Part shown: positions 9,250 through 17,797 of the stretch, piece by piece
Position numbering within the stretch: position 1 is the first letter of the stretch
How the letters are laid out: each line of letters starts with the position of its first letter
Assembly: GCA_910589025.1 (NCBI GenBank)
Contig: CAJURM010000003.1
Coordinates: 169,881 to 233,880 of the forward strand
Length of the DNA stretch: 64,000 nucleotides
Source: an uncultured Odoribacter sp.
Lineage (GTDB): Bacteria > Bacteroidota > Bacteroidia > Bacteroidales > Marinifilaceae
Direction: 5' to 3'
The notes under the pieces: model-generated
What the model was told of the DNA's origin: nothing
The model's input: the letters and a program-made list of their open reading frames with translations, nothing else
Database searches by the model: none
Program-made: the position numbers and the translations under genes

Positions 9250-10383
9250 ATGAAAACGCTTAGAAATTTAAGTTTTTTGTTCGTTGCAGGACTTTTCTTT
9301 GCCGGCTGTCATTCCAATGATGACGAGGTGGGAAACTGGAAGAAGGTGGAATCCTTTGGCGGGATGGGGCGTTTGGGCGCAGTTTCTTTTGTTTTGGGGG
9401 AAAGAGCATACGTCGGAACAGGTATAAGTGAAAATGCCCGGGAGTTGAAGGATTTTTACTACTGCACTGCCAATAGTGATAAGGATATTGTCTGGAACAG
9501 AGATACGGCAACTTTCCCCGGGGGGGCTCGTTTAGGTGCGGTTGCTTTTTCTACCGGTAAAGTGGCGTATGTCGGATTGGGATATTCTGCCGGTCAGCAC
9601 CAGGGTTCTACGAGAACAGAAGAATATTTTGATGATTTTTATAAATACGATGGAAAAACGTGGACGAAAGTGGCTGCTAAATTCCCTGGCGAGCTGCGTC
9701 GTTATGCGTTAGGTTTTTATGTGCCGGACCCGAATAACAGCGGAAAAGGAAAAGCATACGTCGCTTACGGCCAGTATAACAAAGGAAGTGAAGGTTCCGG
9801 ACCATTGAAAGACTGGTGGGAGTTTGATTTGGAAACGGAAACCTGGAAAGAAGTGACCTGGACATTCGGAGAAAAAAGAGCTGGAGCATGTGTTGCTGTA
9901 ATCGGATCGGATGCTTATATCTTTACCGGACAGGACGGAAGTTCCTATCCGAACGATGTGATTCGTTTTTCTCCTTTTAAATCAGAACCGTTAAAATTTT
10001 TGGATCAATTAAAAGATAAAGACGGACAGAGTTTTGATAATGATTACGGCATGATACCGAGAGGATATGCTGTTGCTTTTGCTGTCGGTAAGGAATCCGA
10101 CCAGTCTGCCCGTATTTATTTGGCTTCCGGTGCCAGAGGGAATTTGCTGGCTGATTGCTGGGAGTTCAATCCTTATAAGGGAGAAAAAGGAAGATGGGAT
10201 GAAGTGACCAGCTTGCCTTCTTTTGCCTTGAGACAAGCCGCTTGTGCTTTTGTTCTGAATGATGTGGGTTATATTGCTGTCGGAGGTAGTACAAGTGTTC
10301 CGGCCAGCAGTTCGTTATCTGTAAAACAAACCACTTATTTGTTCGAACCGGGCATAGACGATGATGATCAGGATGATGATTAA
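9250..10383 (+). CDS. Kelch-repeat beta-propeller lipoprotein
   Basis: 377 residues. The signal MKTLRNLSFLFVAGLFFAGC ends in a lipobox Cys. The body has about six repeats of the Kelch type, each with a glycine-aromatic core (AYVGTG, AYVGLG, AYVAYG, AYIFTG, IYLASG, GYIAVGG) followed by a W/F-containing strand, so a beta-propeller is expected. The C-terminus is an acidic tail (DDDDQDDD). The ATG at 9250 is preferred to an in-frame TTG at 9232 because it starts the signal peptide. Ligand unknown; some propellers of this type are sialic-acid mutarotases, but nothing nearby supports that here. Confidence 0.82.
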   Translation: MKTLRNLSFLFVAGLFFAGCHSNDDEVGNWKKVESFGGMGRLGAVSFVLGERAYVGTGISENARELKDFYYCTANSDKDIVWNRDTATFPGGARLGAVAFSTGKVAYVGLGYSAGQHQGSTRTEEYFDDFYKYDGKTWTKVAAKFPGELRRYALGFYVPDPNNSGKGKAYVAYGQYNKGSEGSGPLKDWWEFDLETETWKEVTWTFGEKRAGACVAVIGSDAYIFTGQDGSSYPNDVIRFSPFKSEPLKFLDQLKDKDGQSFDNDYGMIPRGYAVAFAVGKESDQSARIYLASGARGNLLADCWEFNPYKGEKGRWDEVTSLPSFALRQAACAFVLNDVGYIAVGGSTSVPASSSLSVKQTTYLFEPGIDDDDQDDD

Positions 10384-10401
10384 TTTTCTATAATGAATCT
10401 G

Positions 10402-10430
10402 AAACGGGGTGTGAGAACATCCCGTTTTTT
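10402..10430 (+). terminator. rho-independent terminator
   Basis: AAACGGG (10402-10408) pairs with CCCGTTT (10421-10427), followed by a T-run, 19 bp after the Kelch gene stop. Confidence 0.75.
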
Positions 10431-10474
10431 GTTTATATTTACCCGACCTTAATCACGCAAGAAAATACTGCCGG

Positions 10475-12433
10475 ATGAGACGCTATTTAATTCTCTTTTT
10501 TCTTGGTTTGTCGCTGACCCTTTCTGCCCAATGGAATACTTACAACATGTTACAGATGGGGAAAAGTGCGATTTATTTCGACGACTACATCAGTGCAATA
10601 GAGAATTTCAACAACATCATAAGGATTAAACCTTATCTCTCGGAACCCTATTTTTTCAGAGGCTTGGCCAAGATGAACCTGGATGATTACGAAGGGGCGA
10701 TAAAAGACTATACCCAAGCCATTGAGCTGAATCCGAACTACTTCCATGCGTATATGTACCGGGGGGTAGCTTATCATAACCTGCGGAAATTCAAGGTGGC
10801 GATGCAGGATTACAATACCGCCATTTCCATCGATCCCGGAAATGCCTATGTGTATGCCAACCGGGGAATGACCAAGGCGGAAACCGGAGACTTCGAGGGA
10901 GCTGAAAAAGATTACTCCAAATCGTTGCTTATTGACGATAAACTGATGGCGGCCTATCTGAACCGGGCTATCATGCGGGAGAAAATGGAAGACGTGAACG
11001 GGGCAATGGCAGACTGCAATGCGGCGGTAAAACTGAACATGTTTTCGGATGATGCTTACGGATTGAGAGGCTACCTGTGGTATAAACAGAAAAACTACCA
11101 TAATGCTGTTGAAGACTACAACCGGGCACTGAAAGCGAATCCTAAAAACGAACGTATTCTGATGAGCCGTGCTATGGTGTGGTATGACATGAAGAAATAC
11201 CAGGAAACCCTGGACGATTATACCCGCATCATAGAGATAGACAGCAATTATATCTATGCATTTTATAACCGGGCGATGCTGCTGGCGGAAATCGGGGACT
11301 ATAATCATGCTATTACTGACCTGGACAAAGCTGTTGAGATGAATCCCGACAACATCCTGATTTATTTCAACCGGGGACTTTTGAAGTTGCAGGTAAAGGA
11401 TTTGCACGGAGCTTACAACGACTTCTCAGAGAGTATCCGGTTATATCCGGATTTTGTAAAGGCATACATGATGCGTGCTATGGTGAATAACGAAATGCAG
11501 GATTATGCTTCTGCCGACAACGACTCCCGTCAGGCAAGGTCCATCATGGAACGCTACCGGAAGATGAAAGAGGGGGATAAAAATGCCCTGGTGGATACGA
11601 CGGAAAACTTTCAGCGCCTGATCGATTTCAATGCCCGTACGGATAAAATGCGGGATGTGATTAATGGAAGGGTGCAGGACAAGAACGTCATCGTGTCTTT
11701 GCAGGAAATATTCTGTGTCCAGTACCAGAGTATGGACTCCTTGAGGACAGGGAAATTCCAGTACTACAACCGGCACATCACCGACTTTAATCAGCGGCAT
11801 GACTACAATCCGGCACTGGCGTTGTCAAACAGGCATTTCAATTATTCTCCGGAGCTGGTGAAGAGCCGTATCGAAGAACTGACCCGGCATCTGCAAGAGA
11901 AAGAAGACGAGGACTTGTATTTGTTGAGAGGCATATTTTATATGGCCAACTATGAATACCCGAAGGCGGTGGACGATTTTTCGGAAATACTGAAAAAGAA
12001 TCCCGATCATTTGCTGGCTATATTTAACAGAGCGAATGCCCGGATGCTGATGTATGACTACATCGGTACCATCGACGAAAAGGCGTCCCGCTATGTTGTG
12101 GGAGAAGAGAGCAAAGAGGTAAAAACCGTAGTTGATTACTCGCAGGTGCTGGCGGACTACAACAGATGTCTGGAATTGGATCCTGCTTTTATCTATGCCC
12201 TGTTTAATATCGCCAATGTGTATGTGAAGAACGAAAAAATAGAACAGGCCATAGATACCTATACCAGGGTGATAGCCAAGGACAGGGATATGGCGGAAGC
12301 CTATTTTAACCGGGGACTGTTGTATATTTACATTGGCAGAAAGGCGGAAGCCAATGCCGATTTGAGCAAGGCGGGGGAAATCGGAATACCGGAAGCCTAT
12401 AATATCATTAAGCGTTATTGTAAAGAAAAATAA
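10475..12433 (+). CDS. tetratricopeptide-repeat protein, exported
   Basis: 652 residues with a Sec signal (MRRYLILFFLGLSLTLSAQ). Two blocks of TPR helices are visible: residues of about 20-340 with roughly nine consecutive 34-residue repeats (motif AYxNRGxxxxxxGDxxGAxxDY and variants), then residues of about 480-650 with several more. The region between is charged and less regular. TPR superhelices bind peptides or other proteins; the partner is unknown. It converges on the HTH gene and shares a terminator with it. Confidence 0.85.
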   Translation: MRRYLILFFLGLSLTLSAQWNTYNMLQMGKSAIYFDDYISAIENFNNIIRIKPYLSEPYFFRGLAKMNLDDYEGAIKDYTQAIELNPNYFHAYMYRGVAYHNLRKFKVAMQDYNTAISIDPGNAYVYANRGMTKAETGDFEGAEKDYSKSLLIDDKLMAAYLNRAIMREKMEDVNGAMADCNAAVKLNMFSDDAYGLRGYLWYKQKNYHNAVEDYNRALKANPKNERILMSRAMVWYDMKKYQETLDDYTRIIEIDSNYIYAFYNRAMLLAEIGDYNHAITDLDKAVEMNPDNILIYFNRGLLKLQVKDLHGAYNDFSESIRLYPDFVKAYMMRAMVNNEMQDYASADNDSRQARSIMERYRKMKEGDKNALVDTTENFQRLIDFNARTDKMRDVINGRVQDKNVIVSLQEIFCVQYQSMDSLRTGKFQYYNRHITDFNQRHDYNPALALSNRHFNYSPELVKSRIEELTRHLQEKEDEDLYLLRGIFYMANYEYPKAVDDFSEILKKNPDHLLAIFNRANARMLMYDYIGTIDEKASRYVVGEESKEVKTVVDYSQVLADYNRCLELDPAFIYALFNIANVYVKNEKIEQAIDTYTRVIAKDRDMAEAYFNRGLLYIYIGRKAEANADLSKAGEIGIPEAYNIIKRYCKEK

Positions 12434-12459
12434 AAGGAGGAGATTTTCTTCTCCTCCTT
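12434..12459. terminator. bidirectional terminator between convergent genes
   Basis: AAGGAGGAGA (12434-12443) pairs perfectly with TCTCCTCCTT (12450-12459) around a 6-base loop. It starts at the TPR stop codon and overlaps the stop of the opposite HTH gene. Confidence 0.75.
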
Positions 12460-12880
12460 ATTTACCTTTGGTTTTTTCTGGTTTTTCGTAATGGCTCAGC
12501 CGCTCTTCCAGCTTGCCCGATTCGCGGTAAAGTTCTTTCAGTTCATACTCTTTCCTCTCAAGCAGAGTCTTCAACAACGCGATTTCTTTTTCCTTATCGA
12601 TGCAATCTTCACAAAAACCGTATTCATTCCGGTTAATCTGACGCAATTGCTTTTGATCCATAAACATAGGGCCGATTTCCCGGATCAGCCAATTGGCATT
12701 CAACTCCGGATATTCACGGATGATAGACAGCAAGTGCTTGTCGGGGATAGGATCCTGGCAATTTATCCAGTTGCTTACCTGTTGCCTTGCCTTTAATCCT
12801 AACCGAATACGAAGTTCTTCCTGTGAGATCTTCTTTTCAAAAAGAAAACGTTCCAATCTTTGATTTACGGATAAATCCAT
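12458..12880 (-). CDS. XRE-type helix-turn-helix protein with C-terminal coiled coil
   Basis: 140 residues. Residues 1-60 form a Cro/C1-type HTH (NQRLERFLFEKKISQEELRIRLGL, QQVSNWINC). Residues of about 92-135 are heptad-like and charged (EIALLKTLLERKEYELKELYRE), so dimerisation through a coiled coil is likely. A CEDC motif is at about 90-93. A near-perfect 16-bp palindrome lies just upstream, suggesting autoregulation. DNA targets are otherwise unknown. Confidence 0.8.
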   Translation of the reverse strand: MDLSVNQRLERFLFEKKISQEELRIRLGLKARQQVSNWINCQDPIPDKHLLSIIREYPELNANWLIREIGPMFMDQKQLRQINRNEYGFCEDCIDKEKEIALLKTLLERKEYELKELYRESGKLEERLSHYEKPEKTKGK

Positions 12881-12897
12881 AAGTTTAATCTTTTAAG

Positions 12898-12913
12898 TAT
12901 TTACTTGTAAATA
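12898..12913. promoter_or_regulatory. 16-bp palindrome, candidate operator of the HTH gene
   Basis: TATTTAC and GTAAATA are perfect inverted arms separated by TT, centred about 25 bp upstream of the HTH start codon. Confidence 0.5.
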
Positions 12914-13035
12914 GTGTTATACTCTTTGTGAAAATAAAAGTTTACAACACGCATCCTTTCCGTCTGATAAGATAAAATAAAATCGGAAATCACATTACTT
13001 TTAAAGAAAAAAAAGTGGAAGTAAACGGGGAAAGG

Positions 13036-13077
13036 AACCTCGGGAAGCATTGCAGGCTTACAATGCTTCCCGAGGTT
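13036..13077. terminator. perfect 17-bp hairpin downstream of mpl
   Basis: Positions 13036-13052 and 13061-13077 are perfect inverted repeats with an 8-base loop, 7 bp after the mpl stop codon. The T-run after it on the mpl strand is poor (CCTTTCC), so termination may be weak; transcript-end protection is an alternative. Confidence 0.6.
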
Positions 13078-13084
13078 AATAGGA

Positions 13085-14440
13085 TTAACCCAATAATTGT
13101 CTGGCAGTTGCTTTAATGTCGATTCCGCTGAAATTGCCGGAAGTCATGATCAACAAGACAGTGTTCCCGTACTCTTGTTGTTGCAAATAGTCTAAAAGTT
13201 GGCGGTTATCAGTAAACACCCGGAGGTGCTGGCAATCAAATCCCTTTTTTACATCTTCGGCTTCAATGGCAGGGAGTTTTTTATGGGCCACCACTTCGGG
13301 ATTGAAGAACACGACGGGAGTGTCTGCCTGGTCCATGCAATTTTTATATTGGGGCAGGAAAGCGGCATTCAGGCTGCTGAATGTGTGAAGCTCCATACAG
13401 GCAATCAGCTTTTTGTCCGGATATTGTTCCTTCACCGCTTGTATTGTAGCTTTCAGCTTGGACGGTGAATGGGCAAAATCGAGGTAGGCAATGGATTGCG
13501 GCGTCTCCGCAATTTTTTGCAGACGCTTGGCTGCTCCTTTATAGCTGGCGATGGCTTTCAGAAAATCGCTTTCCGGAATGCCGATTTCCCGGCAGGCAAG
13601 AAAGGCAGCCGCGAGATTCTGCATGTTGTGAAGACCGAAAATCTGTAATTCCGTTTCTTCATTGCCCCGGAGGTAAGTCTTGCCGTTCCGGGTGGTATGG
13701 GGAAGGCATTCGTAAGGGATCACCTTTACTGAAGGGTGGGCACGGCAGGTAATCTGCCGTATGTTTTCATCTCCCTGATAAAAGATAAGGCTTCCGTTCT
13801 CCTGTATGGTCTCGATGAAATGGGCGAATTGCTCCACATAATTGCTGAATGTAGGGAAAACATTCATGTGGTCCCAGGCAATGCCCGTCAATATGGCGAT
13901 GTCCGGGCGGTAGTGATGGAACTTGGGGCGCAGGTCAATGGGGGAGGACAAGTATTCGTCCCCTTCAAAAACCGCTACCTTACTGGAATGGCTCAGATGA
14001 ACCATTGTGTCGAATCCGTCCAGCAGGGCGCCTACCATATAGTCAAATTCCACACCGCATTTCTTGAGCACGTGCATAATCATAGACGTGGTAGTGGTTT
14101 TACCATGACTCCCGCCTACGATGATTCTCTTTTTATCCTTGGTCTGTTCATAGAGGTATTCGGGGTAGCTGTAGATGCGAAGCCCCAGTTCCCTTGCTTT
14201 GATTAATTCCGGATTGTCTTCTCTGGCATGCATGCCCAAGATAACGGCATCCAGGTCCGGCGTGATTTTTTCCGGAAACCAGCCCCACTGAGCCGGGAGA
14301 AGCCCGGCTTTTTCCAGTCTGCTGCGGGAGGGTTCAAAAATTTCGTCATCGGAACCGCTCACTTGGTATCCTTTCCCGTATAAAGCCAGAGCGAGGTTGT
14401 GCATGGCACTTCCCCCAATGGCGATAAAATGTATTTTCAT
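13085..14440 (-). CDS. mpl: UDP-N-acetylmuramate:L-alanyl-gamma-D-glutamyl-meso-diaminopimelate ligase
   Basis: Murein-recycling Mur ligase that joins the tripeptide L-Ala-gamma-D-Glu-meso-DAP to UDP-MurNAc in the cytoplasm, using ATP. The protein is 451 residues, the usual length. It opens with a dinucleotide-fold loop (MKIHFIAIGGSAMHNLALAL) and has the Mur-ligase P-loop GGSHGKTTTTSM, then AYLDFAHSPSKLKATI in the C-terminal domain. The ATG at 14440 fits the family; an in-frame extension to 14659 would overlap the divergent gene and is rejected. It suggests that this organism makes meso-DAP peptidoglycan and recycles it. Confidence 0.93.
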   Translation of the reverse strand: MKIHFIAIGGSAMHNLALALYGKGYQVSGSDDEIFEPSRSRLEKAGLLPAQWGWFPEKITPDLDAVILGMHAREDNPELIKARELGLRIYSYPEYLYEQTKDKKRIIVGGSHGKTTTTSMIMHVLKKCGVEFDYMVGALLDGFDTMVHLSHSSKVAVFEGDEYLSSPIDLRPKFHHYRPDIAILTGIAWDHMNVFPTFSNYVEQFAHFIETIQENGSLIFYQGDENIRQITCRAHPSVKVIPYECLPHTTRNGKTYLRGNEETELQIFGLHNMQNLAAAFLACREIGIPESDFLKAIASYKGAAKRLQKIAETPQSIAYLDFAHSPSKLKATIQAVKEQYPDKKLIACMELHTFSSLNAAFLPQYKNCMDQADTPVVFFNPEVVAHKKLPAIEAEDVKKGFDCQHLRVFTDNRQLLDYLQQQEYGNTVLLIMTSGNFSGIDIKATARQLLG

Positions 14441-14600
14441 AGGGTATTGTCGCTTTTGTATTTCTTGCTCACAAAGTAAGAGAAAAAATAAGACAATGAT
14501 AAAGTTTAGCTGAAAAATGATGGACGAGGCATGTAATTTGTTAGGGAGGAAAAGGCGCAGGCAGGGAAGAATAGGTTTGGATTTAATATAGGATGACGAT

Positions 14601-15404
14601 ATGTGGAAAACAGTATGGCTTTGCGGGATTGTATTGGGGTGTTGGGGATGTTCCCACACCTTTGAATACCATCCTTATGAACTTAAATTACAGAATAAGT
14701 ATAAAAACATCAACCAGCGGAATATGGAAGAGTTGTTGGCGCGCGACCGGAACCGCGACACCGTCCGCTTTATCATGATGGGAGATACCCAACGCTGGTA
14801 TGACGAAACCAAGGCTTTTGTGAAAGCGGTGAACAGGAGGACGGACGTTGATTTCGTTATTCATGGCGGAGATATTACCGACTTCGGGCTGAAAAAAGAG
14901 TATTACTGGATACATGACATCATGAGCGGATTAAATGTGCCTTACGTGGCCATCATCGGAAATCATGACAATCTGGGTTCGGGAGAAGAGGTATACGAAG
15001 CAATGTATGGTGCCCTGAATTTTTCGTTTATTTATAGCGGGATCAAGTTTGTGTATTTGAATACCAATGCATTGGAATACGATTATTCCATGCCTGTACC
15101 GGATTTTAAATTCATTGAAGAACAGATCGCCGATACGAGTTATTATCATTCGTCTGTTGTGGCGATGCATGTCCCTCCGGAAGGCACGGAATTTAACAAC
15201 AATGTGGCTAAACCGTTTCAGGAGTACATCCGGCGGCTTACCAACCTGAGATTTTGTTTGCATGCACACAACCATCGCCTCATGGTGACAGATTTCTTTC
15301 AGGATGGTCTGATATACTACGGTTCGGATGCCATCGTTCACCGGAATTATTTGTTGTTTACGGTTACTCCTGACTCTTATACGTATGAAGTGGTTTATTT
15401 TTAA
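14601..15404 (+). CDS. calcineurin-like metallophosphoesterase, lipoprotein
   Basis: 267 residues. A lipoprotein signal (MWKTVWLCGIVLGCWGC) is followed by the dimetal phosphoesterase motifs in order: MGDTQ (the DxH position carries Gln, a tolerated variant), GGDITD, GNHD, a MHVPP segment and HAHNH. The enzyme should hydrolyse phosphomonoesters or diesters outside the cytoplasm; the substrate is not indicated. Its 3' end overlaps the next gene by 20 bp, suggesting translational coupling. Confidence 0.87.
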   Translation: MWKTVWLCGIVLGCWGCSHTFEYHPYELKLQNKYKNINQRNMEELLARDRNRDTVRFIMMGDTQRWYDETKAFVKAVNRRTDVDFVIHGGDITDFGLKKEYYWIHDIMSGLNVPYVAIIGNHDNLGSGEEVYEAMYGALNFSFIYSGIKFVYLNTNALEYDYSMPVPDFKFIEEQIADTSYYHSSVVAMHVPPEGTEFNNNVAKPFQEYIRRLTNLRFCLHAHNHRLMVTDFFQDGLIYYGSDAIVHRNYLLFTVTPDSYTYEVVYF

Positions 15405-16020
15405 ACAGATGTTATGGGCGGGCATGCTGATGGCGGGAGTCTTGTCTTCCCTGGCCCAGACCCGGCATGATGAAAAGCTGGAGAAGTACAAAACGATCTG
15501 GAACAGTCTTATTCCCTCTTATAACAAACTGCAATATGCCGGGTCTATGGGACTGTTGTCGTTTGGCGTCGGATGGGATTACGGGAAAAAGAACCAGTGG
15601 GAAACCGATTTGTTTATCGGCTATTTGCCGAAATTTGACGGCAAAGAGGGGCATGTCACTTTTACGCTCAAAGAAAATTATATCCCCTGGAAGAAAACTT
15701 TTGGCAAAGAAAGGTGGCTTGCGGAACCTCTGACCGTGAGCTTGTATATCAACAAAATTCTGGGAGACGAATTCTGGGATAAAGAACCTGACCGCTATCC
15801 GGATCGCTATTATGGGGTGGCAACCAATCTCCGCTTTAACCTGGCCTTCGGACAGCGTATAAACTATAAAATCAAACCTGTCGGTTTGTCAAACCAAATC
15901 GGACTTTTTTATGAATTTGCCACCAACGACCTGTATGTGATCAGCTACTTTACCAATAAGTATTTGAGCCTGACGGACATATTCAGTCTTTCCGTCGGCA
16001 TAAAGTTCCAGTTCATGTAA
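15385..16020 (+). CDS. outer-membrane beta-barrel-like protein of unknown function
   Basis: 211 residues. Signal MKWFIFKQMLWAGMLMAGVLSSLAQ, then beta strands rich in aromatic and Gly residues ending in the outer-membrane-type terminal strand LSVGIKFQFM (C-terminal aromatic). It overlaps the phosphoesterase gene by 20 bp, so the pair is probably coexpressed. No characterised family recognised. Confidence 0.68.
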   Translation: MKWFIFKQMLWAGMLMAGVLSSLAQTRHDEKLEKYKTIWNSLIPSYNKLQYAGSMGLLSFGVGWDYGKKNQWETDLFIGYLPKFDGKEGHVTFTLKENYIPWKKTFGKERWLAEPLTVSLYINKILGDEFWDKEPDRYPDRYYGVATNLRFNLAFGQRINYKIKPVGLSNQIGLFYEFATNDLYVISYFTNKYLSLTDIFSLSVGIKFQFM

Positions 16021-16134
16021 ACTTTATCCGGGCACTTACGTACCAATGTATGATCCGGTAGGTTGACGCGCGCTTTGACGGGAATATTCCGGACTTTACC
16101 GGAGCGGATTGTATAATAAATAAAAAAGGAAGAA

Positions 16135-16326
16135 ATGAAAACAAACGTAAGACGCGGATTGCTTTATATGCTTGTCGTATGCTTTATCCTGGCATTGGTC
16201 TCTTGTGGGCGTTCCGGGAAAAACAAAGTGGAAGTGAAAGTTCCTCAGGATTCAGCCATTGTCGTGGAAGAGGAGTCGGTGGTGATTGAAGTGGATACAC
16301 TTATTCCGGACACCACAAGAAAATGA
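16135..16326 (+). CDS. small lipoprotein
   Basis: 63 residues. Signal with lipobox LVSC (MLVVCFILALVSC), then a short mature part rich in Val, Glu and Asp. No family recognised. The reading frame, signal and flanking terminator support a real gene. Confidence 0.6.
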   Translation: MKTNVRRGLLYMLVVCFILALVSCGRSGKNKVEVKVPQDSAIVVEEESVVIEVDTLIPDTTRK

Positions 16327-16333
16327 AATGAAA

Positions 16334-16371
16334 GGTAAAAGTAAAAAAGCCGGGGCTCTTTTACTTTTACC
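16334..16371. terminator. bidirectional terminator
   Basis: A 13-bp perfect stem (16334-16346 with 16359-16371) lies between the small lipoprotein gene and pfk, which converge. The A/T-rich outer arms would serve both strands. Confidence 0.7.
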
Positions 16372-16380
16372 CTCTTGTTT

Positions 16381-17574
16381 TTACAGAATCATTTGAGGCA
16401 TAAATTCAAAACTGTTGTATTTGGGACGCAAACGTTCTGTATTGTAAAATTTATCCACATCCACGAGTTTTTTCGTGCTGGTGACAATTTCAATCGGCGC
16501 ATTGTCATAACGTCCGTTGCGGAGGATGACCAAACGTCCGTGCATGCCTTTGCCGATCAGGTCCAGTGCCAGGTTACCGTAGGCCATGGGAACAATGGAG
16601 TCCATGGCGTCCGGATTACCGCAACGTACCATGTAGCCTAATTTCTGGTTGATAACATTGATGGTTTCGCCGTTGTTGAATTTGGGCGACAACTCTTTCA
16701 ACTGATTGGCAATGTGGTCACCGATACCGCCGAGTTTTTTGTGTCCGAACATATCGGCTTCTTCACTCTGAAACATCATATCTCCGCCGCTGTAAGTAGC
16801 CCCTTCTGAGATCAGTACCACCGAATATTTGCTCGGATTGGTGTACCGGTCCTGGCAAAGTAATTCGCAAAGGTGGTCGATATTGAATTGGTATTCGGGG
16901 ATCACACAACGGTTGGCAGCTCCGGCTAAAGTCGGCAACATGGCCGAGAAACCGGCATAACGACCGAATACTTCCAGTACCAACAGACGCTCATGCGAAC
17001 CGGCGCAGGTACGGAGATTGTGGGTAAGCTCAATGGTACGGGTGATGCAGGTGCTGAAACCGATGCAATAGTCCGTTCCGGGAACGTCGTTGTCCATCGT
17101 TTTCGGAATGGCAATGACTTTCACCCCCTCTTTGCTCAGGCGTACTCCGTAGCTCAATGTGTCATCGCCGCCGATGGGAATAAGGTAGTCAATCCCCATG
17201 AAATCAAGGTTCTGAAGCACTTCCGGTGTCAGGTCGTTGATTTTTTCCGTATACTTATCCCTCAAATGTTGCGGTACCGATTCTAAAGGCACATGGGAAG
17301 CCCGTGTACGGGAGGTGTGCAGGAACGTTCCCCCTGTGCGTCCGGCTTTGTTGACAATGTCTTCGGTCAGTTCGAAGAAGTTGCCGGAATTATCGGCTTT
17401 CTTGTCGCGGACAATGTCAATCAGACCTCTCCAGCCTCGTTTGATACCGATTACTTTATATCCTTCTCTCAGTGCCCGGATGGTCACTGCACGTATTGCC
17501 GGATTCAATCCCGGAACATCACCGCCTCCTGTCAGGATGCCAATGATTCCTTTTGGTTTTTGACTCATATGCAT
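16381..17574 (-). CDS. pfkA: 6-phosphofructokinase, probably pyrophosphate-dependent
   Basis: 397 residues. It phosphorylates fructose 6-phosphate in glycolysis. Conserved segments are ILTGGGDVPGLNPAIR (residues 13-28), PIGGDDT (133-139), AIPKTMDND (155-163) and EVFGRYAGF. In ATP-dependent enzymes the second site reads GGDG and the third PGTIDND; the Asp after GGD and the Lys in PKT are the residues known to favour pyrophosphate as phosphoryl donor. I therefore infer a reversible PPi-PFK. An internal Met at 17568 is an equally plausible start. Single gene, convergent with a small lipoprotein gene. Confidence 0.9.
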   Translation of the reverse strand: MHMSQKPKGIIGILTGGGDVPGLNPAIRAVTIRALREGYKVIGIKRGWRGLIDIVRDKKADNSGNFFELTEDIVNKAGRTGGTFLHTSRTRASHVPLESVPQHLRDKYTEKINDLTPEVLQNLDFMGIDYLIPIGGDDTLSYGVRLSKEGVKVIAIPKTMDNDVPGTDYCIGFSTCITRTIELTHNLRTCAGSHERLLVLEVFGRYAGFSAMLPTLAGAANRCVIPEYQFNIDHLCELLCQDRYTNPSKYSVVLISEGATYSGGDMMFQSEEADMFGHKKLGGIGDHIANQLKELSPKFNNGETINVINQKLGYMVRCGNPDAMDSIVPMAYGNLALDLIGKGMHGRLVILRNGRYDNAPIEIVTSTKKLVDVDKFYNTERLRPKYNSFEFMPQMIL

Positions 17575-17653
17575 TTGTTTTTTGTTGGTTGTAAAATCAC
17601 CTAAAATTGATAAAATATATTCTGAATTGCAAAAAAAATCATGGATAAGTGAC

Positions 17654-17661
17654 TATATTTG
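17654..17661 (+). promoter_or_regulatory. predicted -7 box for the glycosyltransferase/sigma factor operon
   Basis: TATATTTG matches TAnnTTTG; no -33 TTG at the usual distance. The implied leader to 17798 is about 130 nt. Confidence 0.45.
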
Positions 17662-17797
17662 TCTGATTTTTTTACAAAGAGGCTTTGTATCAGCGTACAG
17701 AAGTTTCAGAGTGAACGGAATGTCACCCTTTTGCCGTTCGGCATAAAATTTCAGAATAAGGGTTTTCTATAAATTTTAAAGATTTTGTCGGAATATC

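Noticed and set aside
10550..11407. 285-residue ORF opposite the TPR gene
   Set aside because: Its periodic sequence simply mirrors the TPR repeats on the other strand.
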